The notes under the pieces are model-generated. The model made no database searches. It was not told the origin of the DNA and worked only from the letters and a program-made list of their open reading frames with translations. Source: Oricola sp. (GTDB taxonomy: Bacteria > Pseudomonadota > Alphaproteobacteria > Rhizobiales > Rhizobiaceae). From it: 64,000 nucleotides of DNA. The stretch lies in contig NZ_JALEGV010000040.1 of the NCBI RefSeq assembly GCF_022763245.1, positions 248,001-312,000 of the forward strand, read 5' to 3'. Below are positions 7,803-16,381 of this stretch, piece by piece. Numbering within the stretch: the first letter of the stretch is position 1; each line of letters starts with the position of its first letter. The translations under genes were made by a program, and so were the position numbers.

Positions 7803-8480
7803 ATGTCCTCCCACGAACAGCGCGTCCTGGCGATCGTCCGCCGCAAGGTGGTCAATGGCGACTATGCGCCCGACGAGCGCATCTCCGAGGTCGCCATCGC
7901 CGAGGAACTTGGCGTCTCGCGCACGCCGGCGCGCACCGCCCTTGCCGCGCTGGAAGCCGAGGGGCTGATCGAGAAGCGCCAGGGCCGCGGCTATACCGTG
8001 CGGCCGATCTCGCCGGACATGGTCTCCAACGCCATCGCCGTGCGCGCCGCGCTTGAGGCGCTCGCCGCGCGCACCATGGCCGAGAACGGCATGTCGGCCG
8101 ACACCGAGGCGCGGCTTGCCGCCTGCATCGCCCGCAGCGCCGCCGTGCTGGAAAGCGAGGACCCCGATGTCGACCTGATGGGCGGCTACCAGGAGGCCAA
8201 TGTCGAGTTCCACGAGATCATCATGAGCGAGTGCGGCAACGACCTGATCGCGCATGCCTATGAACGCATCCGCCACATGCCCTTCGCCGCGCTCGGCACG
8301 CTCGCCTTCGAGCGCACGCTGCAGCGGCGCGACCGCATCCGCCTCACGGTCGGCCATTCCCAGCATGTCATCATCCTAGAGGCCATGCGCCAGCGCGACA
8401 CGGCCCGCGCGGAGGCGATGATGCGCGAGCATAGCCTCGCGACGCTCAACTATTCCGACCTCTTCGTCGCGGCAAGCTAG
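7803..8480 (+). CDS. GntR-family transcriptional regulator, FCD subfamily
   Basis: 225 residues. Residues 5-70 are a winged helix-turn-helix with the typical ISEVAIAEELGVSRTPARTA recognition region and the wing EKRQGRGYTVRPIS. Residues about 78-215 form an all-helical FCD ligand-binding domain, with VRAALEALAARTMAENG at its start and conserved Asp/His positions (EANVEFHEIIMSECGN, later VGHSQHVIILEAM) that usually hold a metal. FCD regulators commonly sense carboxylic acids. It is divergent from rdhA and shares with it the GTATCCAT/ATGGATAC repeat, so it is the most likely regulator of the haloaromatic operon and of itself. Confidence 0.9.
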   Translation: MSSHEQRVLAIVRRKVVNGDYAPDERISEVAIAEELGVSRTPARTALAALEAEGLIEKRQGRGYTVRPISPDMVSNAIAVRAALEALAARTMAENGMSADTEARLAACIARSAAVLESEDPDVDLMGGYQEANVEFHEIIMSECGNDLIAHAYERIRHMPFAALGTLAFERTLQRRDRIRLTVGHSQHVIILEAMRQRDTARAEAMMREHSLATLNYSDLFVAAS

Positions 8481-8542
8481 AGGCGTTTCGCCGCGCCGCG
8501 CGGTTGGATGGATTTCTGCGATTCTTCGTCCAACCCTCTAGC
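8476..8542. repeat. Nested inverted repeats at the end of gntR
   Basis: An outer arm GCTAGAGG (8476-8483, spanning the gntR stop codon) pairs with CCTCTAGC (8535-8542). An inner arm GGTTGGA (8502-8508) pairs with TCCAACC (8529-8535). The RNA could form a two-step hairpin that would separate gntR from the next gene. There is no run of T after it, so it is not a canonical Rho-independent terminator; mRNA 3'-end protection or a remnant repeat element are alternatives. Confidence 0.4.
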
Positions 8543-8645
8543 ATGACTTCGATTTTCGGCCCGCCCATCTCCTGTCGATCCACCGCCGCATGGCCGCACC
8601 GACAATGCCCGCATCGTTTTCGCAGGCAGAAGAGGCGCGAGAGAA

Positions 8646-9470
8646 GTGGACTGGGACCTGGCCATCGCCCGCAATCGTGAGGCGCTTCAGCGCATCATCG
8701 GCAGGCTGTGCGCCATGGTCGGGCTGACCGAAGGCGAGATCCAGACGACCCTGCCCCGGCATGTCCGTCATTACGTCGCGCGCGTCTTGAAACCGGCCGA
8801 AGCCGCCATGCGACGCCTGATGGTGATCGCGGCCCTGCAACTCGTCGTCCAGATCAGGACGGCGCAAGCCGCGGCACAGCGCTCCGGCGGCCGTGTCGCC
8901 ACCGCCGCAAGACCGACACGCGTCGAGACAGCGACACATCGCCAGGCCCTTGCCGCCGACGCGCCCGTCATCGTCCGTATGGCGCATGAGGAGCCGTTCG
9001 CCATCGCGACGCCGCCTGCCCGCCGCAAGATCGCGGCAAGGACGGCAGCCCGGACTGGCGGCGACAAGACACCGTGCTTTCCGCTTCTCGATGCGCTGAA
9101 GACCTACTCCTTCGCCCCGCGCCGCCGCTACGCGCGCACCTTCCCGCGCTTCACCGTGCTCGGCCTGACCGAACCGCGCCCGCTGCCGGTCGTGTCCGAA
9201 CCGATGCCCGACGATCCCGTTCCGGCCGAAGCGCTCTGCCGCCGCCTGCTGGCGGTGCAACTGGCGCTCGAGACGCTGCCGGCGCAGGCCCGCCGGCTGG
9301 CCCGATGGCAGGCGCGTCGCCTTGCGTCGCACCGTCCGGGACGCCGCTTCGCCATGCGGCGCGGCCGCCCGCCCGGCCACCGCAAGAAGCCGAGGCACGA
9401 GGCCGACATGATCCTGCGCGAATGCCACACGCTGGCGCTTCACGCCTGGCGGCTGGCCGACACGTCCTGA
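8646..9470 (+). CDS. Conserved hypothetical protein, Arg/Ala-rich
   Basis: 274 residues from a GTG start. I do not recognise a function. The N-terminus (MDWDLAIARNREALQRIIGR) predicts a helix; the middle is rich in Arg and Ala; TFPRFTVLGLTEPRPLP is a distinctive motif; the C-terminal third is strongly basic, with RRGRPPGHRKKPRHEADMI, and ends in a helical segment. No signal peptide or membrane helix is evident. I have the impression of similar proteins in rhizobial genomes, which suggests a genuine gene rather than a shadow, but this is memory. It stands alone between gntR and the phosphatase gene. Confidence 0.62.
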   Translation: MDWDLAIARNREALQRIIGRLCAMVGLTEGEIQTTLPRHVRHYVARVLKPAEAAMRRLMVIAALQLVVQIRTAQAAAQRSGGRVATAARPTRVETATHRQALAADAPVIVRMAHEEPFAIATPPARRKIAARTAARTGGDKTPCFPLLDALKTYSFAPRRRYARTFPRFTVLGLTEPRPLPVVSEPMPDDPVPAEALCRRLLAVQLALETLPAQARRLARWQARRLASHRPGRRFAMRRGRPPGHRKKPRHEADMILRECHTLALHAWRLADTS

Positions 9471-9654
9471 CCGCCGCGAACCGTCCTTGCTCGACCGTCG
9501 CTCTCCCCGAGGCCGGCGGCGCTTTTCCATGTCTGCTCCCCGCCCACACCTTGCGCCGCGCCTCTTGCCCCTGCGTCCAGTCCGGGCATTATGAGGAAAA
9601 TCAACTTCCAACCGGCAAGCGGCGGGCGATTCGGGGCAGACCCGGCGGAGCACG

Positions 9655-11001
9655 ATGACAGGCAAGTCTCACAATCCACCGGGGCACGATGCCGAGGCGG
9701 TTCGCGCGCTCCTGAAGCAGAGCAGCAGCTTTTCGGGCTTCAACGACCAATGCCTGGACCTGCTCGCCGGCCGCTGCACGGTCGAGGAAGCGGATGCCGG
9801 CGTCACCTTCTTCGAACAGGGCGAGATGGGCGATTTCGCCTTTCTCGTCCTGGAAGGCGAAGTCAGCGTCGAGGTCTCCACCGATGTCGGCCCGGTGACA
9901 GTGGCGGTCATCGGCCCCGGCGAACTGGTCGGCGAGATCGCGGCCTTCGCCGCGACGCCGCGCACCGCCGCCGTCCGGTCGCGCGTCCCGGTCCGGCTCC
10001 TGCGCATCGAGCAGGCGACCATCCGCGAAATCCTGCGCCAATCGCCGGAACTCGCCATGTCGATCATCGCCGAACTCGGCACCCGGCTGCAAAGCCTGAA
10101 CGCGTCGATCGCGGCGCTCACCCAGGCGACCCGTGCGCTCGGCGCCGGCGAGTTCGAATCCTCCATGCTCGATGTGCTGCGCAACCAGGCGACACGGTTC
10201 CGGCAATTTGCCGACACGTTCGATCAGATGGCCCGCGAAATCACCTCGAAGCGGCTCCACGGCCAGGAGATGAAGCTCGCCTTCGAGATCCAGCAATCCT
10301 TCCTGCCGAAGAGCATTCACGCCGGGCCGGTCCTCGGTCCGCGCTTCAAGGTGTCGGCGTCCATGCAGCCCGCCAAGGAGGTCGGCGGCGACTTCTTCGA
10401 TTACTTCATGATCGATGACGAATGGCTGGCGATCGCGGTCGGCGACGTCTCCGGCAAGGGCGTGCCCGCCGCGATGTTCATGAGCGTCTCGCGCATGGTG
10501 CTGAAGTCCGTCGCGCGCGAGGGCGGCAGCGCCGGCGAGGTGCTCACCGGGGTCAATTCGCTGCTCGCCGAGGACAATCCCGAAGGCATGTTCGTGACAG
10601 TCGCCTTCGCCCGGCTCAACCTGGTGACCGGAGAGTTCAACCTGTCGAGCGGCGGTCACGAGGAGATCTTCGTCATCGAACCGGACGGCAGCCTGCAGAA
10701 ATTCGGTTCCAACGGCCCGGCGCTCGGCCTGTTCGACGGCCCGGTCTACAAGGAACTGACCATGCAGCTCGCCCCCGGCTCGCAGGTGGTCTTCGCGACC
10801 GACGGGGTGACCGAAGCCTTCGATGCACAAAAGAAGATGTTCGGGATGGAGCGGCTGGAAAGCCTCCTGGCCGACCGTCCGCCCGCCGATCCGGACGATC
10901 TCGTCGCCATGCTGCAGGACGCGGTCAGTTCGTTCGCGGACGGTTGCCCGCAATCCGATGACATCACCAATCTGGCGCTCGCCTATTACGGCGCGGCCTG
11001 A
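9655..11001 (+). CDS. Cyclic-nucleotide-binding domain / PP2C (RsbU-SpoIIE) phosphatase
   Basis: 448 residues; GGAG lies 4 bases before the ATG. Residues 20-140 form a cNMP-binding barrel: the phosphate-binding cassette reads GELVGEIAAFAATPRTAAV and keeps the Arg that contacts the cyclic phosphate. A helical linker follows, then a SpoIIE-type PP2C domain (about 215-446) with its metal-binding acidic motifs: VGGDFFDYF, VGDVSGKGVPAAMFM, FATDGVTEAFD and SDDITNLAL. RsbU-like phosphatases dephosphorylate a phospho-STAS antagonist. The convergent neighbours encode an RsbW-like kinase and an STAS protein, so all three probably form one partner-switch controlled by a cyclic nucleotide. Confidence 0.9.
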   Translation: MTGKSHNPPGHDAEAVRALLKQSSSFSGFNDQCLDLLAGRCTVEEADAGVTFFEQGEMGDFAFLVLEGEVSVEVSTDVGPVTVAVIGPGELVGEIAAFAATPRTAAVRSRVPVRLLRIEQATIREILRQSPELAMSIIAELGTRLQSLNASIAALTQATRALGAGEFESSMLDVLRNQATRFRQFADTFDQMAREITSKRLHGQEMKLAFEIQQSFLPKSIHAGPVLGPRFKVSASMQPAKEVGGDFFDYFMIDDEWLAIAVGDVSGKGVPAAMFMSVSRMVLKSVAREGGSAGEVLTGVNSLLAEDNPEGMFVTVAFARLNLVTGEFNLSSGGHEEIFVIEPDGSLQKFGSNGPALGLFDGPVYKELTMQLAPGSQVVFATDGVTEAFDAQKKMFGMERLESLLADRPPADPDDLVAMLQDAVSSFADGCPQSDDITNLALAYYGAA

Positions 11002-11007
11002 CCGGGA

Positions 11008-11421
11008 TCACCCCCGCGGAAAGGTCATGGACAGCCGGTTGCGGCCGTCGATGCGCTCATAGGCCATGCCGCTGGACATCTCGCGCATCAGCTTCACGCC
11101 GAAGCCGCCGATCTGGGCGGTCTCCAGGCTTTCGATCTTGCGGGCTTCCGGCACGTCGAGCGGATTGAAGGCGATCGCGTCATCCACCACCAGCGCGGTG
11201 ATGATATCCTCGCCGATATCGAGTTCCACCGCGATCTCGCCATCGCTTTCCGGTTCGGGATAGCCGTGGGTGATCGTGTTGGTGACCGCCTCGTTCAGGC
11301 TGAGCTTCACCGGCCCGGCGCGCTCCGGCGGCAGGCCCGCCTCGTCGAAGCGGTCCTTCAGCCAGTCGTTCAAACGAGCGATGTCGGCAAGCTCGGCGCG
11401 CAGTTCGAGACGCCGACTCAC
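11008..11421 (-). CDS. RsbW/SpoIIAB-like anti-sigma factor, GHKL serine kinase
   Basis: 137 residues of the HATPase_c_2 family. The N box reads LSLNEAVTNTITHGYP (catalytic Glu and Mg-binding Asn), the G1 region VVDDAIAFNPLDVP, and the G2 region GGFGVKLMREM. In partner-switching this kinase phosphorylates the STAS antagonist or sequesters a target protein. It starts 7 bp after the STAS gene, forming an operon, and its end faces the phosphatase gene with a 6-bp gap. No sigma factor gene lies nearby, so the partner it controls is not identified here. Confidence 0.88.
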   Translation of the reverse strand: MSRRLELRAELADIARLNDWLKDRFDEAGLPPERAGPVKLSLNEAVTNTITHGYPEPESDGEIAVELDIGEDIITALVVDDAIAFNPLDVPEARKIESLETAQIGGFGVKLMREMSSGMAYERIDGRNRLSMTFPRG

Positions 11422-11428
11422 CGGGGAA

Positions 11429-11764
11429 TCAGGAAACGGCCGCGATCGCAGCGGCTTCGTCGTCCGTGACGAAGATGATCGTGTCGACGCCGGTCGAGGC
11501 CATCACAGACCGTGCCGCCTCGTTCGGATTGTAGACGGCGAGCCGCCCGCCGCGATTGCCGACCGCCTTGGCTGCCTTGACGAGAACGCGAATGCCGATC
11601 GATGCCAGGAAGTCGACATCCGTGAAATCCACGATCACCTTGTCATTGGTCCCGGAAATGACGCTGAAGGGCATGTCGACCACGCCCGAGCCCTCGACAT
11701 CCAGGGATCCGACCAGCGTGACCTTCACGATGCCGCCGTCGATGTCTTCCTGTGCGATTTTCAT
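11429..11764 (-). CDS. STAS-domain anti-sigma factor antagonist (RsbV-like)
   Basis: 111 residues beginning MKIAQEDIDGGIVKVTL; the ATG at 11764 follows GGGGGA at good spacing, so an in-frame start 54 bases upstream was not used. The STAS core includes VIVDFTDVDFLASIGIRVLV, where Ser55 in LASIG is the expected phospho-acceptor, and a C-terminal GVDTIIFV strand. It should cycle between a phosphorylated form (made by the RsbW-like kinase) and a dephosphorylated form (made by the PP2C protein). Confidence 0.9.
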   Translation of the reverse strand: MKIAQEDIDGGIVKVTLVGSLDVEGSGVVDMPFSVISGTNDKVIVDFTDVDFLASIGIRVLVKAAKAVGNRGGRLAVYNPNEAARSVMASTGVDTIIFVTDDEAAAIAAVS

Positions 11765-11890
11765 GCAGTCCCCCGTGCTCGACGAATGGTGCGCCGGGCG
11801 CACCGCCCGCCGCGTCACATGCGGTCAGTCGATAGCACGCACTATATGACAGTATTGCAACACGGCCATGCCGCATTGGACGAATTCGGC

Positions 11891-13597
11891 CTATCCGTCG
11901 CGCCGGCGGGCGCTGTCGATGAGGGATGCGCCCTGCGACAGCGGCGAAACCGTCCGCTCGTAGATCGACAGCCAGCCCGAATCGGCGGTCGGCGCCGGCG
12001 GAACGAAGGCGGCACGCCGCCGGTCGATCTCGGCGGCGTCGACCAGCAGGTCGATCCGCTTGGCGTTGACGTCGATATCGATCTCGTCACCGGTCTCGAC
12101 CAGCGCGATCGGCCCGCCCTCGGCCCATTCCGGCTGGACCTCTCCGACGACGAGCCCCTTGTTGACGAGGCCGGACAACTGCCCGTCCGTCACAACGGCG
12201 ACGTCCGGTCCGAGCCCGGCTCCCTCGACCGCGAAGACCAGCCGCGAGGCGCCGCCCATGCCGGGGCCGCCCTTGACGCCCTGGCGGCGCAGCACCAGCA
12301 CGTCGCCCTTCTCGATCAGGCCGGCCTTCAGATCGGCCTCAGCGTCGAGCGAGCTCTCATAGACCTTGGCCTTGCCCCGAAAGGCGAGCTTGCGGTCGGC
12401 GGTCCGGAGCCCGACCTTGACCACGCCGGTCTGCGGCGCCAACGTTCCGCGCAACAGTACGATCGGCGCGTCCTGGCCCCACGGATCGTCCAGCGGACGG
12501 ATGACGTTGGCATCACCGATCTCGATGCCTTGCAGGTTCTCCGCGAGCATCTTGCCCGTGACCGTCAGGACGTCCGAATCGAGCTTCGGCTCCAGCCGCT
12601 TCATCACGCCGCGCGCGCCGCCGGCCGCTTCGAATTCCTCGATGGAGAGCGGCCCGATCGGACGCACCGCGGTCAGCACCGGCGTCCGGTCGCCCTCCTC
12701 GTCGAAGATGCGCTGCATGTCGAGATCGAGCCCGGCTTCCAGCGACAGCGCCTGCAGATGCTTGATGCAGTTGATCGAGCCGGCCTGTGCCAGCACCACC
12801 CGGGCGGCATTGCGGAACGCGCCTTCTGTGAGGATCTGGCGGGGCTTCAGGTCCTCCCAGATCATGTCGACGATCCGGGCGCCGCTTTCGCGCACATGCT
12901 CCCACATCTGCGGCGAATTGGCCGCGATCGGCGCGCCGCCGGGCAGGCTCATGCCGAGCGCCTCGGTCACCGAATGCATCGAATTCGCGGTGCCCATGCC
13001 CGAACACACGCCCGGCGAGGAGATCGCGACCTCGCTCATCTCCTTCAGCCTCTCGAAGGACGTCGTCCCCTGGGCGTGATAGCCGGCATGCAGGAACACC
13101 TCCTCGATATCGACATGCTCGTTGCCGATATGGCCGGAGGACTGGTAGCCGCAGATGACCATCAGCGAGGGAATGTCGAGCCGGGCGGCGGCCATCAGCT
13201 GGCCCGGGACGGTCTTGTCGCAGGAGGTCAGCAGGATCATGCCGTCGAGCTGCGATCCCTCGACCTGCACCTCGATGTCGTTGGCGATCAGGTCGCGGGT
13301 CGGCAGGATGTAGGTGGCGCGACGGCCGGCCGAAATGATGAAATCCGACGGCGCGGCGGTGCGGATCTCGAAAGGCAGCCCGCCGGCGTCGCGGATCGCC
13401 TGCTTGACCTCAGCCGCGATGCCGTCGAGATGCGAAAAGCAGATCGCCATTTCGGACGAGGTGTTGACCACCGCGATCTTCGGCTTGGCCATGTCCTCGT
13501 CGGTCAGCCCCAGCGCGCGCCATTGCGCCCGCCTCACGGCCCAGCGCGACGTACCCGGCTCGAAATTCGAGCGCAATCTCGACGGATCCCTGCTCAC
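11891..13597 (-). CDS. IlvD/Edd-family dehydratase (dihydroxyacid or aldonate type)
   Basis: 568 residues from a GTG at 13597 with GGGAGGAG upstream. Three cysteines match the [2Fe-2S] set of the aldonate-dehydratase branch: Cys53 (AICFSH), Cys126 (TSCDKTVPG) and Cys198 (GVCSGMGTANSM). The C-terminal domain shows KGGPGMG and VTDGQLSGL, where the Ser is the catalytic base of the family. These enzymes dehydrate 2,3-dihydroxyacids. The gene lies 120 bp downstream of the SDR and feruloyl-CoA synthase genes on the same strand, but no step of known hydroxycinnamate breakdown needs it. It is not obviously the biosynthetic IlvD; sugar-acid breakdown or an unknown aromatic step are both possible. Confidence 0.85.
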   Translation of the reverse strand: MSRDPSRLRSNFEPGTSRWAVRRAQWRALGLTDEDMAKPKIAVVNTSSEMAICFSHLDGIAAEVKQAIRDAGGLPFEIRTAAPSDFIISAGRRATYILPTRDLIANDIEVQVEGSQLDGMILLTSCDKTVPGQLMAAARLDIPSLMVICGYQSSGHIGNEHVDIEEVFLHAGYHAQGTTSFERLKEMSEVAISSPGVCSGMGTANSMHSVTEALGMSLPGGAPIAANSPQMWEHVRESGARIVDMIWEDLKPRQILTEGAFRNAARVVLAQAGSINCIKHLQALSLEAGLDLDMQRIFDEEGDRTPVLTAVRPIGPLSIEEFEAAGGARGVMKRLEPKLDSDVLTVTGKMLAENLQGIEIGDANVIRPLDDPWGQDAPIVLLRGTLAPQTGVVKVGLRTADRKLAFRGKAKVYESSLDAEADLKAGLIEKGDVLVLRRQGVKGGPGMGGASRLVFAVEGAGLGPDVAVVTDGQLSGLVNKGLVVGEVQPEWAEGGPIALVETGDEIDIDVNAKRIDLLVDAAEIDRRRAAFVPPAPTADSGWLSIYERTVSPLSQGASLIDSARRRDG

Positions 13598-13717
13598 CTT
13601 TTGTCTCCTCCCGTTGGTGTGGCGCGGCACGCTGGCGCATCGCGCGAATCCCGGCAAGACAGGATTCGCGCCGTCTGTTTTCGCAAAACGAGAAAGACGC
13701 AGCGCCGCGCGCGCGGC

Positions 13718-14479
13718 TTATTTCGGCGCCATGCGGATGGCGCCGTCCAGCCTCACGACCTCGCCGTTGAGATAGCGATTGCCGATCATGAAGCGCACGA
13801 GATCGGCGAACTCCGCCGGATCGCCGAGTCGCGACGGATAGGGGATCGCCGCGCCGAGGCTTTGCTGAACGTCTTCCGGCAGCCCCTTGAGAAGCGGCGT
13901 CATGAAGATGCCGGGCGCGATCGTGTTGACGCGGATGCCGAAACGCGAAAGTTCGCGCGCGGCCGGCAGCGCCATGGAGACGATTCCGCCCTTCGAGGCG
14001 GCATAGGCCGCCTGCCCGATCTGCCCGTCGAACGCCGCGACCGAAGCCGTGTTGACGATCACGCCGCGTTCGCCGTCCTCCATTGGATCCTGCATCGACA
14101 TGCGATTGGCGGCGACCCGGAGCATGTTGAACGAGCCGATCAGGTTGACCCGGATCGCCTTCTCGAATTCGCCGAGCGGCATCGGGCCGTCACGGCCAAC
14201 GATGCGTTTCGCCGGGCCGATGCCGGCGCAATTGACCAGGATGCGCAGGTTGCCGAAGCTCTCGATCGCCTCGTCGACGGCGCGGTCGGCGTCCTCCTCG
14301 TTGGCGACGTCCCCGGCGACGGCCACGCCGCCGAATTCCTTTGCGGCCTCGGAGGCGGCTTCCGCGTTGAGGTCGAAGACCACCGGCTTGGCGCCGGCTT
14401 CGGCGAGCATTTCGACCACGGCCCGGCCAAGCCCGGACGCGCCACCCGTTACGATCGCGCCTGCACCTTCGGTTTTCAT
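13718..14479 (-). CDS. SDR dehydrogenase, probable aryl-3-hydroxyacyl-CoA dehydrogenase
   Basis: 253 residues, short-chain dehydrogenase/reductase. It has the cofactor motif TGGASGLGRAVVE, Asp in VVFDLN for NAD+ preference, an NCAG motif, catalytic Ser in NTASVAAFDG and YAASK as the Tyr-Lys pair. It resembles type II 3-hydroxyacyl-CoA dehydrogenases (HSD17B10-like). Its start overlaps the stop of the feruloyl-CoA synthase gene (ATGA). In the Agrobacterium CoA-dependent beta-oxidative deacetylation pathway, an SDR oxidises 4-hydroxyphenyl-beta-hydroxypropionyl-CoA to the beta-keto form; that is the likely role here. Confidence 0.83.
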   Translation of the reverse strand: MKTEGAGAIVTGGASGLGRAVVEMLAEAGAKPVVFDLNAEAASEAAKEFGGVAVAGDVANEEDADRAVDEAIESFGNLRILVNCAGIGPAKRIVGRDGPMPLGEFEKAIRVNLIGSFNMLRVAANRMSMQDPMEDGERGVIVNTASVAAFDGQIGQAAYAASKGGIVSMALPAARELSRFGIRVNTIAPGIFMTPLLKGLPEDVQQSLGAAIPYPSRLGDPAEFADLVRFMIGNRYLNGEVVRLDGAIRMAPK

Positions 14480-16335
14480 GCGGCCTCCCTCAGCTTGCGC
14501 GCCAGGAACACGCGCCTGTCATGATTGTTGTAGAGCGATTCCGCCAGTTCCTCGCGGTTGCGCAAGACGGCCCGCTGGTTGATCGAGCCCTTGTCGGTGA
14601 TCTCCCCGGCATCGAAGGACAGTTCGTCCGCCAGGAAGATCGCGCGGACGACCCGCGTCGCCGAGCCGGTGGACTTGCTCACATGCCCGTCGAGGAGTTC
14701 CTCGATCTTCGCGCGTACCGTGTCGTGGGCCAGCAATTCGCGGTCGCTCATGTCGTCGGCCCCGCCCAGCAACTCGCGCAGCTTGGGATAGAAGGGCACG
14801 ATGATGGCGCCCAGCTCGTCACGGTTCTCACCGACCAGGACCACGTCGCGGACATAGCCCTGGAACTGGTCGACCAGCTTGGCGCGCAACGCGCCGACGC
14901 CGACCCAAGTGCCGGTCCGCAGCTTGAAGTTTTCGGTGATGCGGCCGTCGAAATAGAAGCCCTTCGAGGCATCGCCCGGCACGGCGAAACGCAGCGCGTC
15001 GCCGAGCTTGTAAAAGCCTTCCTCGTCGAAGGCCTCGCGGGTCATCTTCTCGTTGCGCCAATAACCGGGCGTGACCAGCGGTCCCTTGATGCGGACCTCC
15101 AGCTTGTCGCCATGCGGCACGAGCTTCAGGACCACGCCCTGGGACGGGATGCCGACATTGCCGGCGATCTCCTGCTCTTCCATGCACATCAGCGCAAACG
15201 GCGCGGTCTCGGTCGCGCCGAGGCCGGTGCCCAGGAAGATGCGGTGGCCGGTCGTCTGTACCGCCATCTCGTTGAGGCGGTCCCAAGTATGCTGCCCCAT
15301 CGCGGCGGCGGCATACATCATCATCTTGAGGTTCTTGAAGAAGCTCTCGCGAAGGGCGTCGTCCGTCTCCATCGCGTTGACCAGCAATTCGTAGCCGGAC
15401 GGCACGTTGAAGTACCAGCTCGGCGAAACCTCGCGCAGGTTGCGGATGGTTTCCTTCATGCCGGCGGGCGACGGCTTGCCGTGGTCGATATAGAAGGTGC
15501 CGCCATTGGCAATCATCAGGTTGAAGACCTTGTTGCCGCTGGCGACATGGCTCCACGGCGCCCAGTCCACGACGACCGGGGGCTCCTCGCGCATGAAGGC
15601 GTAGCAATCCGTGACCATCTCGATGTTGGAACACAGCATGCGATCCGTGGTGATGACGGCCTTCGGCGAGCCGGTCGTCCCCGAGGTGAACAGGAACTTG
15701 GCGACCGTGTCCGGCCCCACCTTCTGGTAGGCCTCGTCAACTTCGGGACCCGGCACCGTCTGCAGCACTTCGTCGAAGACGGCGCAATCGCGCCCGTCGA
15801 TCGGCTCGGTCACGACGATGGCCGGCACCTCGGGTCCGAACACCATGTCGATCGCGCGCTGATAGGAGGGGCCGTCCTGCGCGAACACCATGCCGGGCGT
15901 CAACTGGCCGGCGATGTCCTTCAGCTTGGCGCAATCCTCGGAGATCAGCGAATAAGCGGTGGATACTGCGGAGGACGGGATGCCCACATGCTGGGCGCCG
16001 AGCGCCATCAGCGCGTGTTCGACCGAATTGTGAGACAGAATCAGGAGCGGCCGCTCGGCCGAGAGGTTCTTGTCGATCAGGAAGGCGGCGATCGCCCTCA
16101 CCTTCTTCAGGGCCTCTCCGTAGGTGACCTTGCGCCATCCGCCGGAGCCGTCCCGTTCGGCCATCCAGGCCCGGTCCGGCGCCTGCTCGGCCCAATAGAC
16201 CAGACGCTCGGTCACCCGGTCCGGATAGGCGCCCAGTTCGTCAGCGCGGCTGATGATCCACGTTCCGTCGGGACGTTGCTCGGTGACGATTTCCGGAGAC
16301 CACATTGCGATCTCTCTCAGCGGTGCGGTGGACAT
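14476..16335 (-). CDS. fcs: Feruloyl-CoA synthase (hydroxycinnamate:CoA ligase)
   Basis: 619 residues of the ANL adenylate-forming family. The ATG at 16335 follows GGGAGG at 5 bases. Key motifs: FLFTSGTTGSPKAVITT (P-loop), GTGLGATETAPFA (the A5-type ATE motif), YKLGDALRF and the hinge region FDGRITENFKLRTGTW, which is characteristic of feruloyl-CoA synthases. It activates ferulate, p-coumarate or caffeate to the CoA thioester using ATP. It is divergent from the crotonase-MarR-amidohydrolase operon, and a MarR-type palindrome lies between them. It heads an operon with the SDR and the IlvD/Edd dehydratase. Confidence 0.92.
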   Translation of the reverse strand: MSTAPLREIAMWSPEIVTEQRPDGTWIISRADELGAYPDRVTERLVYWAEQAPDRAWMAERDGSGGWRKVTYGEALKKVRAIAAFLIDKNLSAERPLLILSHNSVEHALMALGAQHVGIPSSAVSTAYSLISEDCAKLKDIAGQLTPGMVFAQDGPSYQRAIDMVFGPEVPAIVVTEPIDGRDCAVFDEVLQTVPGPEVDEAYQKVGPDTVAKFLFTSGTTGSPKAVITTDRMLCSNIEMVTDCYAFMREEPPVVVDWAPWSHVASGNKVFNLMIANGGTFYIDHGKPSPAGMKETIRNLREVSPSWYFNVPSGYELLVNAMETDDALRESFFKNLKMMMYAAAAMGQHTWDRLNEMAVQTTGHRIFLGTGLGATETAPFALMCMEEQEIAGNVGIPSQGVVLKLVPHGDKLEVRIKGPLVTPGYWRNEKMTREAFDEEGFYKLGDALRFAVPGDASKGFYFDGRITENFKLRTGTWVGVGALRAKLVDQFQGYVRDVVLVGENRDELGAIIVPFYPKLRELLGGADDMSDRELLAHDTVRAKIEELLDGHVSKSTGSATRVVRAIFLADELSFDAGEITDKGSINQRAVLRNREELAESLYNNHDRRVFLARKLREAA

Positions 16336-16381
16336 CCATTCCTCCCAGATCGGTCCGCGAAGTGTCGGCGCCGAATTGCGG

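Noticed and set aside
11270..14524. A 1084-codon plus-strand open frame over the STAS, IlvD/Edd and SDR genes
   Set aside because: Composition (Asp/His/Arg-rich with no domains) is typical of an antisense shadow; the minus strand carries full family motifs.
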